NCBI GenBank assembly: GCA_964396245.1
Contig: CAYNEO010000020.1
Span: forward strand, 1-59,429
DNA length: 59,429 bases
Reading direction: 5' to 3'
Origin: CAYNEO01 sp964396245
GTDB lineage: Bacteria > Zixibacteria > MSB-5A5 > GN15 > FEB-12
Part shown: one piece after another, positions 25,898 through 33,349 of the stretch
Numbering within the stretch: the first letter of the stretch is position 1
How the letters are laid out: each line of letters begins with the position of its first letter
Made by a program: the position numbers and the translations under genes
The notes under the pieces: model-generated
The model's database searches: none
Told to the model about the DNA's origin: nothing
The model's input: the letters and a program-made list of their open reading frames with translations, nothing else

Positions 25898-26713
25898 TTA
25901 TAGACTTTCCGCACCGGGCTTCTGTGCAATAATAAGGCGCTTTTCGAGACGGTTTTTTTTAACGAAATCGGCGCGTCGGTCGATTTCGGCCCGTTCCTCT
26001 TTGCCTGGCGCGACTTCGGTAAAGTCGATACTCAAAGATTCTCCGATGGCCTGCCTGAAGATCGCGGCGGTTCCGGTAAACGATTCCGCATCAATTGATT
26101 GTAGACCGCTTCTGCTCTCCTCCGGATCGCCCAGGGCCGGATGTGACGCCACACCGTACAATTTGATCGAACCGTGCTGTAAGAAGGAAGGGCCCAGCCG
26201 CTTCTGCGCCGACGCCACCACCTTGCGACCCGCGGACATCAACTCGTGACGGGCAGCGGATGCGAAACATGGCGCTTTATGGAATATCTCCGGCCGGTTG
26301 TGTCCGGGAGCGGACGCTCGCACATAGTCGGCCCGGATGTTCAACCGTGCGAGGAAAGCCGCGAGCGCCATCGATATTGCCTCGGAAGATCTTGACAGGC
26401 CGGAAGATAGTACTGCCGACGGCGACTGATCGATATTGGCTGCGATGGCGTAAGTGTATTCGGATGGATCATGGTACAGGGCGCGCCCGCCCGTCACACG
26501 CCGTATGGCCGGCGTGTCGCCCAGCCGATCAAAATCGAGCGCGGTCTCCTGACGTTGATTATATCCGAACGTGATCGCTCCCGGTTGCCAGGTATACAGC
26601 CGCAGGAAAAGCGCCCCGGGCCGCTCGAGTGTCCGCGCCAGCAGCCACTCGTCAAAGGCCATATTCCAGTATGGCTTGCCCGCATACGTCTGATAGAAAT
26701 AGGCCGCACACAT
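25898..26713 (-). CDS. Lipoate-protein ligase A / octanoyltransferase (LipM) family protein
   Basis: A 271-residue biotin/lipoate ligase-fold protein that would attach lipoyl or octanoyl groups to lysine of carrier proteins. Motifs: RRVTGGRALYHD (71-82), equivalent to the RRxxGGGxVxHD lipoate-binding loop; GRKVVASAQKRL with the conserved lysine, and FLQHGSIKL. It has the single catalytic domain; no separate accessory domain is evident, so ligase and octanoyltransferase activities cannot be told apart. The ATG at 26713 is chosen because the longer frame runs into the terminator of the preceding gene. There is no Shine-Dalgarno site; a -10-like TATTAT ends six bases before the ATG. Confidence 0.85.
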   Translation of the reverse strand: MCAAYFYQTYAGKPYWNMAFDEWLLARTLERPGALFLRLYTWQPGAITFGYNQRQETALDFDRLGDTPAIRRVTGGRALYHDPSEYTYAIAANIDQSPSAVLSSGLSRSSEAISMALAAFLARLNIRADYVRASAPGHNRPEIFHKAPCFASAARHELMSAGRKVVASAQKRLGPSFLQHGSIKLYGVASHPALGDPEESRSGLQSIDAESFTGTAAIFRQAIGESLSIDFTEVAPGKEERAEIDRRADFVKKNRLEKRLIIAQKPGAESL

Positions 26714-26719
26714 ATGGAC

Positions 26720-26748
26720 ATAATAAAAAAAAGCGCCCTGTTGCACAA
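26720..26748 (-). promoter_or_regulatory. Putative leaderless promoter of the lipoate ligase gene, inside a terminator
   Basis: On the minus strand TTGTGC (26743-26748) and TATTAT (26720-26725) are separated by exactly 17 bp. The -35 lies in the loop and descending arm of the upstream gene's terminator hairpin and the spacer includes its T-run. The predicted +1 coincides with the A of the ATG at 26713. Confidence 0.4.
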
Positions 26749-26754
26749 GGCGCT
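26732..26754 (-). terminator. Intrinsic terminator after the sigma-54 activator gene
   Basis: AGCGCC pairs with GGCGCT, extended across one mismatch by TGT/ACA, with a 3-nt loop. Eight T residues follow on the minus strand. It is 25 bp past the stop of the gene at 26779. Confidence 0.8.
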
Positions 26755-26778
26755 CGCGATGGACAGCTTGTCTGAATA

Positions 26779-29724
26779 CTAATTTATGGCGTCGAGATTC
26801 TTGAGATCGATGCCGTACTGCTTGATTTTCAGCCGGAGCGTAGACTCCGGTATGTTCAACAGCGAGGCGGCGTGCTTCTTGACACCGTTCCGCTCGATCA
26901 GGGCGCGGACGATAAACCGTTTTTCATGCGCCGCCAGATAATCGTAGAGCGAATAGCGGTCATCGAAGACGGGGTTTTCGTCCAGGTCGGACGCACCGGC
27001 GTCGTCGTCGTGGTCAGAGACCTCTGAAGCGAGTATCTTGGTCGAGAGAATCTGTGAAGCGATCTCGTCTTCATCGCCGGCCAGAAGCACTAATTTTTTG
27101 ACCTCGTTGTCGAGCTCGCGAATATTCCCCGGCCAGTCGTACGCCACGAGATACTTCAAGGCCTCCGGCGACATCCGCTTGCCGGTGTCTTTCAGGAAGT
27201 GCTGAACCAGCAGCGGAATGTCCTCCCGACGGTCGCGCAACGGCGGCAGGCGGAAGGTCAACGCGGTCAGCCGGTAATACAGATCATGGCGGAAATTGCC
27301 CGATGCGATTTCTTCCTTGAGGTTCCTGTTGGTCGCTGAAATGATGCGGACATCAACCTTGCGCGGGCTGGTCTCGCCCAGTCGCACGAGCTCTTTTTCT
27401 TCGAGCACGCGGAGTATTTTTGCCTGGATGTTCAGCGGCATATCGGCGATCTCGTCGAGGAAGAACGTCCCGAGATGCGCTTCTTCAAACAGTCCCGACT
27501 TATCGCGGTCGGCGCCGGTAAAGGCGCCGCGCTTGTAGCCAAACAGCTCCGACTCGAGCAGCGATTCGGGCAACGCCGCACAGTTGACCGAGATGAATCG
27601 TTTATCGCGACGGTTTGAATTGTAGTGAATCGTCCGGGCCAGAAGGTCCTTCCCGGAACCGGTTTCACCTTCGATCGATATGGATATATTCGAGTCAACC
27701 ACCTGGCGCACCTGGGCCAGCATGTCGAACATTTCGGAATTCTTGGTAATGATATTCGGGAAGACCGCCTCTTCCTTCAGTTGCGCCTTGAGCCGGCGAT
27801 TATCTTCGAGCAGTTTCATTTTCTGCAATTCGGCGGCCTTGAAGGCGATGATATCGGAGAACCCGACCGCGAAATTCAATTCCGCCTGGTTGAACGGGTT
27901 CAGCGTGTTATCGCGGGATATCTTGTCAAAGTACAGGTAGCTGCTGCAACCGTCGCTCATGGTAAACGGCACGACAATCACACTGGCGATAATGTCACTG
28001 ATATCCGGGAAGAGATTGTTTATGTACGGATCGCGGCGGCAGTCCAACAGGAGAGTCGGTTTGCCGTCGGCAATCTCTTCCCCTAACAGCTGCTTGAAAC
28101 TCTCGGCAAAACGATTTGCCTGCGATAGACTCAGCGACAGCGATGATATGACCGGGCTCTCCTCGAACTCGGGGCAGAATATCAGCACCCGGTCAGCGTT
28201 TGTCCGCTTGCGAAGAATCGCAAACATTTCATCCATCTGGCCGCTCTGGATTTCCTTGATCTCTTTCTGCGAAATGACATTACCGAAGATCTTGAAATCG
28301 TTTTCACTCGAGATAGACAGCGCGACAGCCTGTTCCGAAAGCGAATTAAGGAAGTGGTCGACAGCGCGTACTTTGGTCTTTTCGTGCAGGTGGGAGAAAA
28401 TCCGCTCCGCCCGACTTAATTTCTTGAAGCCGGTGGCCAGGTCAAGATGCTGGCAGGCAAACACGCCCGAGCGAAATTCAGTTTCGGCCTGCCAGTACTC
28501 CAGTTTGAGTTTCTTGAAGATTCGTGCCGCTTCGTCGAAGACGACGCGTGTCTTGTCGTAGCCCTCGATTTCGGCTGCCAGGCGTATTTCGCCCATCACG
28601 ATAAGCGTGCGGCCAAGTTCGGCCGGGTCGGCAACCTCGCGGAGTGTCTCGACCGCCTGCGTGATGTGTTCGAGAGCATCCGGGAATTCGGTCCGCGCGG
28701 CAAATACGGCGGCAATTGTCCGCTTGGCGGCGCCGACTTCCGCCCGCTCACCGAGTTGCAGGGAAACGTCGAGAGCCTTCTGAGCATACTTCATCGCATC
28801 GTCGACGTTGTCCAGCGCGAGCTCGGCATCGGCGAGTCGGCGCGCAGCCTGGCCGACCATCGAGGAGTCAGGCGCCAGGAGTTTACCCTGGTGGTAGGCT
28901 TCGCTGAGGAGGGACTTGGCGCGATGGATGTCGCCTTTTTCGAGCGCCATTTCACCGGCATACTCGAAATACAGCACTTTCTCGCGTTTGAGATCGAGGC
29001 GCTCAATAATCTTGCGGGCCTGATCGTAATTGCGCGAGGCCCTGGCAAATTCACGCCGGCGGAAATACAGGTAGCCGAGCGACAGGTGATTCATCACCTG
29101 GGATATCTCTTCTTTCTGCTCGTAGTCATACTTGAGGGCATCGGCTAATTCCGTCTCGGCCTCATCCCACTGCCCGAGAAATATTCGCGTACGCGCGATA
29201 TTACCGGTCAACTGCTTCACCTTCCGCGGATTATCGGCAGCCAGTTCAACCGCATCTTTAAGGTAATCAAGAGCAGCCGGATGGTGACCGCGGATCGAGT
29301 TTATCCAGGCGAGCATATTGAGAGCGTCGACCTGACCATCGGCGTCTCCGGCTCGGCGGTAAGAGGCAAGAGAGTCTCGCGCCCGTAACTCGGCGTTCTT
29401 GATATCGCCAAGGATATGGTAGACCTTGGCAAGCACGAAGAGAACGCGTCCGTACTGGTGATTGAGAGGAAGATCCGCGAGGCTTTTCGCCGATCGTAAA
29501 CCATGCTCCAACGCCCTGGGATAGTTGCCGTCAAAGAAACAACTCTCGGCTTTCAACGAGTGATACAACCCCAGCTCGTGGGGATTGTTGGCGTAGTCGG
29601 CCTCTGAAAGCTTCTCCAACTCCCGCTGTGCTGCGCCAAAGTTGCGTCGCCTGATGTGCTTAAATAGTTCCTCTGTGGCGAGGAGGCGGTTATCAAACAC
29701 GTATTTTTGTGAGGGAAGCTTCAT
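26779..29724 (-). CDS. Sigma-54-dependent transcriptional activator with TPR and GAF-like sensor regions
   Basis: A 981-residue activator. Residues about 15-450 are tetratricopeptide repeats; about 480-625 look like a GAF domain; 686-693 is Walker A (GETGSGKD), 733-738 the intact GAFTGA loop that contacts sigma-54, and 752-761 Walker B (GTFFLDEIAD). The C-terminal Fis-type helix-turn-helix lies at about 940-975 (NGVKKHAASLLNIPESTLRLKIKQYG). No phosphoacceptor receiver domain is present, so input probably comes through the TPR or GAF parts. The ATG at 29724 has an AAGAAAG site. Its targets are unknown; I found no convincing -24/-12 promoter ahead of a correctly oriented gene here. Confidence 0.93.
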   Translation of the reverse strand: MKLPSQKYVFDNRLLATEELFKHIRRRNFGAAQRELEKLSEADYANNPHELGLYHSLKAESCFFDGNYPRALEHGLRSAKSLADLPLNHQYGRVLFVLAKVYHILGDIKNAELRARDSLASYRRAGDADGQVDALNMLAWINSIRGHHPAALDYLKDAVELAADNPRKVKQLTGNIARTRIFLGQWDEAETELADALKYDYEQKEEISQVMNHLSLGYLYFRRREFARASRNYDQARKIIERLDLKREKVLYFEYAGEMALEKGDIHRAKSLLSEAYHQGKLLAPDSSMVGQAARRLADAELALDNVDDAMKYAQKALDVSLQLGERAEVGAAKRTIAAVFAARTEFPDALEHITQAVETLREVADPAELGRTLIVMGEIRLAAEIEGYDKTRVVFDEAARIFKKLKLEYWQAETEFRSGVFACQHLDLATGFKKLSRAERIFSHLHEKTKVRAVDHFLNSLSEQAVALSISSENDFKIFGNVISQKEIKEIQSGQMDEMFAILRKRTNADRVLIFCPEFEESPVISSLSLSLSQANRFAESFKQLLGEEIADGKPTLLLDCRRDPYINNLFPDISDIIASVIVVPFTMSDGCSSYLYFDKISRDNTLNPFNQAELNFAVGFSDIIAFKAAELQKMKLLEDNRRLKAQLKEEAVFPNIITKNSEMFDMLAQVRQVVDSNISISIEGETGSGKDLLARTIHYNSNRRDKRFISVNCAALPESLLESELFGYKRGAFTGADRDKSGLFEEAHLGTFFLDEIADMPLNIQAKILRVLEEKELVRLGETSPRKVDVRIISATNRNLKEEIASGNFRHDLYYRLTALTFRLPPLRDRREDIPLLVQHFLKDTGKRMSPEALKYLVAYDWPGNIRELDNEVKKLVLLAGDEDEIASQILSTKILASEVSDHDDDAGASDLDENPVFDDRYSLYDYLAAHEKRFIVRALIERNGVKKHAASLLNIPESTLRLKIKQYGIDLKNLDAIN

Positions 29725-29797
29725 GCTTTCTTATTGATCGCTACAGGGTTCCCGTCTCCTTCTACGGCGCAATTACGCGCCGGTTAGGGCTGTCACG

Positions 29798-30130
29798 TTA
29801 TCGTCTGGAATGTCTCGAATTGCTGCTTGCTTCGAAAACATCCACGCCATACGGCTTCATCTGAATCGGAACGAGATAATCGTAAACGAAACGGACCATA
29901 TCGAGCCAGCTGGCCTGGACAGTCGTATCCGACGATTCGGCACTGGTTGTGATGGGTGTCGCTTGTTGCTTTTCTTCGTTCAGATCATTGTCGCCGACAT
30001 CGGTCGTTCCCTTGGTCTCGGTACCTTTATCGATATCCCAGGGATGATCGGCGAGAACCGGCGTAGAGAAAAAGCAGGCCGCAAAAAGGACCAGCAGCAA
30101 TGTGACTGCCGTAAGCTTCGTGCTTTTCAT
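29798..30130 (-). CDS. Small exported protein, unknown function
   Basis: A 110-residue protein with a clear signal peptide (residues 1-27: basic start, hydrophobic core LLLVLFAACFF, cleavage near VLADH). The mature part is short, acidic and low in structure (DKGTETKGTTDVGDNDLNEEKQQ) and ends with WLDMVRFVYDYLVPIQM, a hydrophobic segment that could anchor or pair with a partner. GGAGG precedes the ATG. It stands between DUF362 and the sigma-54 activator in the same orientation, with its own likely promoter. I do not recognise it. Confidence 0.65.
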   Translation of the reverse strand: MKSTKLTAVTLLLVLFAACFFSTPVLADHPWDIDKGTETKGTTDVGDNDLNEEKQQATPITTSAESSDTTVQASWLDMVRFVYDYLVPIQMKPYGVDVFEASSNSRHSRR

Positions 30131-30252
30131 TCGCTATACCTCCGATTTCGTGCTCAATATCTTATATGTTGGAACAGAAAAGAAGATAGATTCTGTTCTG
30201 AATCTTCCGTGCAAAAAACTCCCTATTTTCAAACGCATACTTTGCCACTAGA

Positions 30253-30281
30253 ATGGTAGCCACTGTGTAATAGTTTGTCAA
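30253..30281 (-). promoter_or_regulatory. Putative promoter of the small exported protein
   Basis: On the minus strand TTGACA (30276-30281) and TACCAT (30253-30258) with 17 bp between. Leader of about 115 nt to the ATG at 30130. The -10 is a weak match. Confidence 0.4.
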
Positions 30282-30312
30282 GCAATATCTTGGCTGGCGC
30301 AGAAATTGCGCA

Positions 30313-31500
30313 TCACTTCAGAAAACGACTGGCCAAAAAAGACTTATCAATGAATACGGCATGCTCCGGACACACTTCGTGACAGCACCAGCAGGTTATG
30401 CAGAGCTTTTTTCGAAAGCTGGGTATCCGGCGATGCCCGTTGCTTTGTAACGCCTTAGTAGGACAGGAGCTTACACACTCGCCGCACATAATGCATTTTG
30501 AGCTGTCAATCCCCGGCAACAGCCATAGAAAAGGATCGACAATATTCACGAGGAATCGCGGCAGCAGTTCCAGCTTGAGGTTTGACGTGAGCTTGAAGTC
30601 GGGGATTTTCATCGACGAGAGCTTCTCCCCCGCGACCCGTATTCCCTCCAGCCAGCCGATTCCGAGTCCGGCCTCGGCCGCATACCGCGTGGTGTGAACG
30701 CGTTGCGGATTCAATCCGATCACATCCGCGGCAACGGTATCGAGCGCGACGCCGTCCGGTGAGGCCAGCAACAGGTTGATCGGGCGCGGGCTGCCGGAGG
30801 CGGGACCGTCGCCCTCCATGCCCAGCACGGCATCCATGATTGTCAACCCCGGCTGTACGGCCGAAAAGATGTCGACGACATGACGCGAGAAATGCCTGGG
30901 GCTGGGGGCCGATTTATGGTACATACCTTTTCGGAAACCCGGTACGCTGCCGAACATGTTCTTGACGGCGCCGGTCATCAGCGTAAGCACATGCGTCTTG
31001 AGCTTGGGGACATTGATAACAAGGTCGGCGTCGAGCACCGGCCGGGCGATATAGTACACGCTGGTGTCGATGGCAACCGGTCGGGAACCGGCCTTTTCGA
31101 AATTCACCAGCTCCAGACCTTCGCGAGCCGCCATCGCCGAGTAACCGGTGTTGTCCCAGACACGCCTGATACCCACTTTGGCGCCAGCCGGCGAGTCACC
31201 GACCTGAACCGAGCCCCCCGCCTCTCTGACCAGACGCGCAATCGCCGCTACGACTTCCGGATGCGTCACGACCGCGCGCTCCGGACCCCTGGCGGAGAGC
31301 AAATTGGGCTTGATCAAGACACGCATACCGGGCCGCACAAACCGGCCGATACCGCCGATCAAATCAAGCAGGCGGCTTATTCCGGCATACAGTGCGGGGG
31401 GATCATAGGAGTCGGCCCTGACAGCGGCGACAGTGGTGAGAAGTCCTGATTCGGGCTTTTTTTGAGCAGGCGGTTTCTTCTGGTCAAGTGTGTCTGCCAT
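30313..31500 (-). CDS. DUF362 domain protein with two 4Fe-4S clusters
   Basis: A 395-residue protein. Residues about 55-290 are the DUF362 domain (RVLIKPNLLSARGPERAVVTHPEVV; VNVPKLKTHVLTLMTGAVKNMFG). The C-terminus has two ferredoxin-type cysteine clusters, CIMCGECVSSCP and CITCWCCHEVCP, each with CxxCxxCxxxCP spacing, so it should bind two 4Fe-4S centres and transfer electrons. No signal peptide. The reaction of DUF362 proteins is not well defined; some are linked to iron-sulphur-dependent redox steps. It stands alone in the local layout. Confidence 0.88.
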   Translation of the reverse strand: MADTLDQKKPPAQKKPESGLLTTVAAVRADSYDPPALYAGISRLLDLIGGIGRFVRPGMRVLIKPNLLSARGPERAVVTHPEVVAAIARLVREAGGSVQVGDSPAGAKVGIRRVWDNTGYSAMAAREGLELVNFEKAGSRPVAIDTSVYYIARPVLDADLVINVPKLKTHVLTLMTGAVKNMFGSVPGFRKGMYHKSAPSPRHFSRHVVDIFSAVQPGLTIMDAVLGMEGDGPASGSPRPINLLLASPDGVALDTVAADVIGLNPQRVHTTRYAAEAGLGIGWLEGIRVAGEKLSSMKIPDFKLTSNLKLELLPRFLVNIVDPFLWLLPGIDSSKCIMCGECVSSCPTKALQSNGHRRIPSFRKKLCITCWCCHEVCPEHAVFIDKSFLASRFLK

Positions 31501-31604
31501 GGCAGTCCGAAAGTTGAGTCGAGTGTCTGTTTAGAAATAAATACGCCCGAACCCGTGGGAAATCGCAACTAATTCACTGGTTGATTCTCAGCCCGGTCCG
31601 CAGA

Positions 31605-32912
31605 TCAATCGCCGTTTTGCTCCTTTTGACCGGAACCGTTTCCGTTGCGCTTGTGTCGGTCGAGCCTGACAGTCTTAATTCGCTGGCCTTCGACCGAAGT
31701 AACTTCGAACGTGATATCGTGCCATTTTACCACACTGCCCTCTTTTGGTACCGAACCGACAAGATCATATATGAGACCGCCGATCGTGTCATAGTCTTCC
31801 TGGTCATATTCGGTTTCGAAATAGTCCTGGAGTTTTTCCACCATCATGGACGCGTCGGCAAGGTAGCGACCGTCGGGCAGCCGGGTAAACTCAGCGGTTT
31901 CGGTGTCGTGCTCGTCCTGTATTTCGCCGAACACCTCTTCGAGAATATCCTCGAGGGTCACAAGCCCGGCTACACCGCCATACTCATCGACGACCATCGC
32001 CAGATGCAGTTTCCTGGCCTGAAATTCTTTCAGTAACTCGCCGATAATCTTAGATTCAGGGACAAAGTACGGCCGGCGGAGGTAACTCGCCATTTCGAAA
32101 CGCTCATCCGGTCCCGGCATGTTGCTGAAGAGGTCCTTAACGTAGAGGATGCCGATCACGCGATCGATGTTCTCCTCGTAGACCGGGAACCGCGAATGGC
32201 CATCGGCAAGCACCAGGTCCTGGATCTTCTTGACCGACATCGACTTTTCGATACCGGTGATATCTATGCGGGGCACCATGATCTCACGTACCACGGTCTG
32301 GTCGAGCAGGAAGATACGGCCGATCATCTCTTTTTCGTCTTCCTCGACTATGGTCTCGCCGATACCCGCCTGGTCGGCAAGAGTCTCTATCGCGCGCTCG
32401 ACAATATCTTCCTTTTCTTCCTCGGTAACGTGGTCACCCTGACGGACCCGGTTCAGCAAACGACGATAGACGGCTACCACCGGGTAGAGCAGAAAGTAAA
32501 TCAGCGTGATAAGCCAGAGGTTTTTCGGCATGCGGTTGCGGATGGCCCTGCGTGAGGTCCGACGTGCGAGGTATTCGACACAGAAGACCTGGAGGAGCCA
32601 CACGATAATATATCCGACGGGATACACATAGTAGGCGCTCAGGGCGGTTGATCGCGAAATCGAATCGAACACGAAGGTAGCGAGGACAACCACCGTAATC
32701 AGGGCAAGCGATTTGTAGACGGTGGCGATTTGAATGAACGCCCGGGGATTTGCAACCAGGCGTTTCAGGAATTCACGTTCCCGCCTGGACACATTGGGGA
32801 AAATGACGTGAACGTCCTCGGGGTCGATATACACCGCCAGCGAGTAGAGCGAGACGACGTACTCGGAAGCGTAAACACCCGCGATCACCACAATTGCCAG
32901 CCAGTCGAACAT
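31605..32912 (-). CDS. CorC/HlyC family protein (DUF21-CBS-CorC_HlyC)
   Basis: A 435-residue membrane protein of the CNNM/CorC (ybeX-like) type. Hydrophobic N-terminal DUF21-like region about 1-170; paired CBS domains about 200-320 (VREIMVPRIDITGIEKSM; VDEYGGVAGLVTLEDILEEVFGEI); CorC_HlyC domain at the C-terminus (FTRLPDGRYLADASMMVEKLQDYF). Such proteins are tied to magnesium or cobalt export and, next to ybeY, to ribosome function. Start ATG at 32912 rather than the GTG one codon earlier; GGGAG precedes. It is 11 bp after ybeY. Confidence 0.92.
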   Translation of the reverse strand: MFDWLAIVVIAGVYASEYVVSLYSLAVYIDPEDVHVIFPNVSRREREFLKRLVANPRAFIQIATVYKSLALITVVVLATFVFDSISRSTALSAYYVYPVGYIIVWLLQVFCVEYLARRTSRRAIRNRMPKNLWLITLIYFLLYPVVAVYRRLLNRVRQGDHVTEEEKEDIVERAIETLADQAGIGETIVEEDEKEMIGRIFLLDQTVVREIMVPRIDITGIEKSMSVKKIQDLVLADGHSRFPVYEENIDRVIGILYVKDLFSNMPGPDERFEMASYLRRPYFVPESKIIGELLKEFQARKLHLAMVVDEYGGVAGLVTLEDILEEVFGEIQDEHDTETAEFTRLPDGRYLADASMMVEKLQDYFETEYDQEDYDTIGGLIYDLVGSVPKEGSVVKWHDITFEVTSVEGQRIKTVRLDRHKRNGNGSGQKEQNGD

Positions 32913-32923
32913 CACGGTCTCCC

Positions 32924-33349
32924 CTACTCCACCAGCCCGAGAAACCGTTCCTGCCGGCGCAGCATCGATTTCTCTTCTTTTTCGGTCATGTGATCATAGC
33001 CAAACAGGTGCAACAATCCGTGGCAAAACAATCGCAGGTATTCATCGGTCAACGAAGCGCCGTACCGTGCAGCCTGTCTTCGGGCCGTCTGGGTCGAGAT
33101 GTAAATCTCACCAAAAGTCCCACCATCCGTCCGAGGATCGTCGATGTTGAAAGACAGGACATCCGTCGGGCGATTCATTTGCCGGTACTGTTTATTCAGC
33201 GCCTGCAATCTCCGGTCGGAAGTAAATACGAGGTTAATGTCGGCCACCCAGTCGCTTACTGCCTCCTCAGCCGTGACAAGCTCAAAGAGCTCCCGTATCT
33301 TTTTCATCGGTAATCGAGTCTTGGTTTCCTTGAATGTATTGAGCCTCAT
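32924..33349 (-). CDS. ybeY: Endoribonuclease YbeY (16S rRNA maturation)
   Basis: A 141-residue zinc-dependent RNase acting in 16S rRNA 3-prime end maturation and ribosome quality control. The metal motif HGLLHLFGYDH is intact, and NRPTDVLSFNI precedes it as in the family. The ATG at 33349 overlaps the pgpH stop (ATGA), and the residues before the internal Met15 resemble the YbeY N-terminus, so the longer start is kept. The neighbours phoH-like, pgpH and corC match the widespread cluster. Confidence 0.96.
   Translation of the reverse strand: MRLNTFKETKTRLPMKKIRELFELVTAEEAVSDWVADINLVFTSDRRLQALNKQYRQMNRPTDVLSFNIDDPRTDGGTFGEIYISTQTARRQAARYGASLTDEYLRLFCHGLLHLFGYDHMTEKEEKSMLRRQERFLGLVE

Noticed and set aside
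29765..29782. Hairpin CGGCGC-AATTAC-GCGCCG as a terminator after the small exported protein gene
   Set aside because: No T-run follows on the minus strand; it may be a weak or factor-dependent site but I cannot support a call.
30296..30309. A -24/-12-like sigma-54 promoter (TGGC...TTGC with correct 10-bp spacing) on the plus strand
   Set aside because: It points into the 3-prime end of the DUF362 gene on the opposite strand, with no plus-strand gene downstream, so it is probably chance.
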